The position numbers and the translations under genes were made by a program. A stretch of 6,363 nucleotides of DNA from Candidatus Eiseniibacteriota bacterium (GTDB lineage Bacteria > Eisenbacteria > RBG-16-71-46 > SZUA-252): NCBI GenBank assembly GCA_016880395.1, contig JAEHDN010000096.1, positions 1 through 6,363 of the forward strand, written 5' to 3'. The notes beneath the pieces were generated by a model. It made no database searches. It saw only the letters and a program-made list of their open reading frames with translations, and had not been told where the DNA came from. Shown here one piece after another: positions 4,837-6,363 of this stretch. The first letter of the stretch is position 1; each line of letters begins with the position of its first letter.

Positions 4837-6363
4837 ATGACGACGGCCCAGGAGGGAGGGCACTCGTACGACGCGCGCAACATCCAGGTCTTGAAGGGCC
4901 TCGAGGGCGTGCGCAAGCGTCCCGCCATGTACATCGGGTCGACCGGTCAGGGCGGCCTCCATCACCTCGTGTACGAGGTGGTCGACAACTCCGTCGACGA
5001 GGCGCTCGCGGGGTTCTGCACCGAGGTCTCGGTCACCATCCATCCCGACACGAGCGTGACGGTGGTGGACGATGGCCGCGGCATCCCGGTCGACACCCAC
5101 CCGTCCCAGAACCGGCCCGCGGTCGAGGTCGTGATGACCACCCTCCACGCCGGCGGCAAGTTCGACGACAACTCCTACAAGGTCTCGGGCGGACTCCACG
5201 GCGTCGGCGTGTCGGTCGTGAACGCTCTCTCCGAGTGGCTCGAGGTCGAGGTCCATCGCGACGGGAAGCGCTATCACCAGCGCTACGAGCACGGCATCGT
5301 GGCCACCGATCTTCAGGAATTGGGACCGACCGACCGCACCGGAACCGTTGTCCACTGGAAGCCGGATACCGGCATCTTCGAGACGGTCGACTACAACTTC
5401 GACACCCTCTCGCAGCGGCTCCGCGAGCTGGCGTTCCTCAACAAAGGCATCCGGATCCAGTTCCTGGACGAGCGGACCGGCAAGAAGCACGACTTCCAGT
5501 ACGAGGGGGGCATCGTCTCCTTCGTCAAGTACCTGAACGAGAACAAGACCGCGCTCCACCCGGCCCCGATCTACCATTCGCGCGAGCGCGACCGCGTGAT
5601 CGTGGAGTTCGCGCTCCAGTACAACGACGGCTATGTGGAGAACGTCTTCTCCTTCGTGAACAACATCAACACGGTCGAGGGAGGAACGCACCTCGTCGGC
5701 TTCCGCGCCGCGCTCACGCGCACCATCAACAACTACGCCGAGCGCGAGGGGATGCTGAAGAATCTCAAAGACCTGAGCCTGGGGGGCGACGACGTCCGCG
5801 AGGGCCTCACGGCCGTCATCAGCGTGAAGCTCCCCGAGCCCCAGTTCGAGGGGCAGACCAAGTCCAAGCTCGGCAACACCGAGGTGAAGGGGATCGTCGA
5901 GTCGGTCGTTGGCGAGGGGATGCGCACCTGCTTCGAGGAGCAGCCCCAGGTCGCGAAGAAGATCATCGAGAAGTGCATCGCCACCGCGCGGGCGCGCGAG
6001 GCGGCGCGGAAGGCCCGGGATCTCGCCCGGCGGAAGAGCATCCTCGACTCGGGCTCGCTCCCCGGCAAGCTCGCCGACTGCCAGCTCACCGACCCCGCGC
6101 AGTGCGAGATCTACCTGGTCGAGGGGGACTCGGCCGGCGGCTCGGCGAAGATGGGCCGGGACCGGCGCTACCAGGCGATCCTGCCGCTCAAGGGCAAGAT
6201 CCTCAACGTGGAGAAGGCCTCACTCGACAAGATGCTCTCGAACGAGGAGATCCGGACCATCATCACAGCACTCGGCACCGGCATCGACAACGAGTTCGAC
6301 GCCGACAAGGCGCGCTACCACCGAATCATCATCATGACCGACGCGGACGTGGACGGCGCGCAC
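4837..6363 (+). CDS. gyrB: DNA gyrase subunit B, 5' part (runs off the window)
   Basis: GyrB supplies the ATPase and TOPRIM parts of gyrase, which introduces negative supercoils ahead of the fork and at the origin. I translated 509 codons with no stop; the window ends inside the TOPRIM domain. The GHKL ATPase domain shows EVVDNSVDEALAG (47-59, catalytic E47 and Mg-binding N51), DDGRGIP (78-84), and the glycine-rich lid GGLHGVGVSVVNALS (118-132). The transducer domain carries QTKSKLGN (340-347), whose lysine reaches the ATP gamma-phosphate. TOPRIM has EGDSAGGSAK (429-438) and DADVDGAH (502-509), giving the metal-binding acidic residues E429, D502, D504 and D506. PLKGKILNVEKA (450-461) and the origin location favour GyrB over ParE. 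It starts 10 nt after the DUF721 gene and is the last visible gene of the operon. Inhibitor-binding residues equivalent to E. coli D73 and R76 (D78, R81) are present. Confidence 0.96.
   Translation, partial: MTTAQEGGHSYDARNIQVLKGLEGVRKRPAMYIGSTGQGGLHHLVYEVVDNSVDEALAGFCTEVSVTIHPDTSVTVVDDGRGIPVDTHPSQNRPAVEVVMTTLHAGGKFDDNSYKVSGGLHGVGVSVVNALSEWLEVEVHRDGKRYHQRYEHGIVATDLQELGPTDRTGTVVHWKPDTGIFETVDYNFDTLSQRLRELAFLNKGIRIQFLDERTGKKHDFQYEGGIVSFVKYLNENKTALHPAPIYHSRERDRVIVEFALQYNDGYVENVFSFVNNINTVEGGTHLVGFRAALTRTINNYAEREGMLKNLKDLSLGGDDVREGLTAVISVKLPEPQFEGQTKSKLGNTEVKGIVESVVGEGMRTCFEEQPQVAKKIIEKCIATARAREAARKARDLARRKSILDSGSLPGKLADCQLTDPAQCEIYLVEGDSAGGSAKMGRDRRYQAILPLKGKILNVEKASLDKMLSNEEIRTIITALGTGIDNEFDADKARYHRIIIMTDADVDGAH

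Overview
The window holds the chromosomal replication-initiation cluster of a GC-rich bacterium in the order dnaA - (origin-like intergenic region) - dnaN - recF - dciA-like (DUF721) - gyrB. All genes are on the + strand, and gyrB runs off the right edge. The genes have strongly G/C-biased third codon positions. The presence of a DUF721/DciA gene between recF and gyrB, and no DnaC or DnaI-type loader, fits a non-enterobacterial, non-Firmicute lineage. The same order occurs in Actinobacteria and in several environmental phyla. The protein sequences look to me more like an uncultured FCB- or Eisenbacteria/Gemmatimonadota-type organism than an actinobacterium, but this is an impression and cannot be settled by reading.

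Layout. Positions 1-321 contain no convincing gene; the only notable element is a 16-bp perfect palindrome at 8-23. A strong hairpin with a U-rich tail (322-367) looks like a rightward terminator that insulates dnaA. Just after it lie two near-consensus DnaA boxes and a weak promoter (358-388), consistent with DnaA autoregulation. dnaA (424-1752) ends at a clear intrinsic terminator (1777-1804).

The 446-nt gap between dnaA and dnaN (1753-2198) is the probable oriC. It has five DnaA-box-like sites in both orientations. One of them (1986-1994) is followed by a short GC tract and three consecutive DnaA-trio triplets (CTA CTT CTA), then the most AT-rich stretch of the gap. This is the layout of a bacterial basal unwinding system. 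Next come a perfect 8-bp inverted repeat and a good sigma-70-type promoter (TTGTGA-17-TATACT) for dnaN.

dnaN, recF, dciA-like and gyrB follow with gaps of 10 nt or a 7-nt overlap and read as one operon. Together the genes encode the origin-melting initiator (DnaA), a candidate replicative-helicase loader (DciA-like), the sliding clamp (DnaN), a gap-repair and fork-restart loader (RecF), and the ATPase/TOPRIM subunit of the topoisomerase that relieves fork supercoiling (GyrB). There is no mobile element, CRISPR array, tRNA or rRNA. The genes belong to known families. The points worth a second look are the origin architecture, the upstream terminator/DnaA-box arrangement, and substitutions in conserved motifs of DnaA and RecF.
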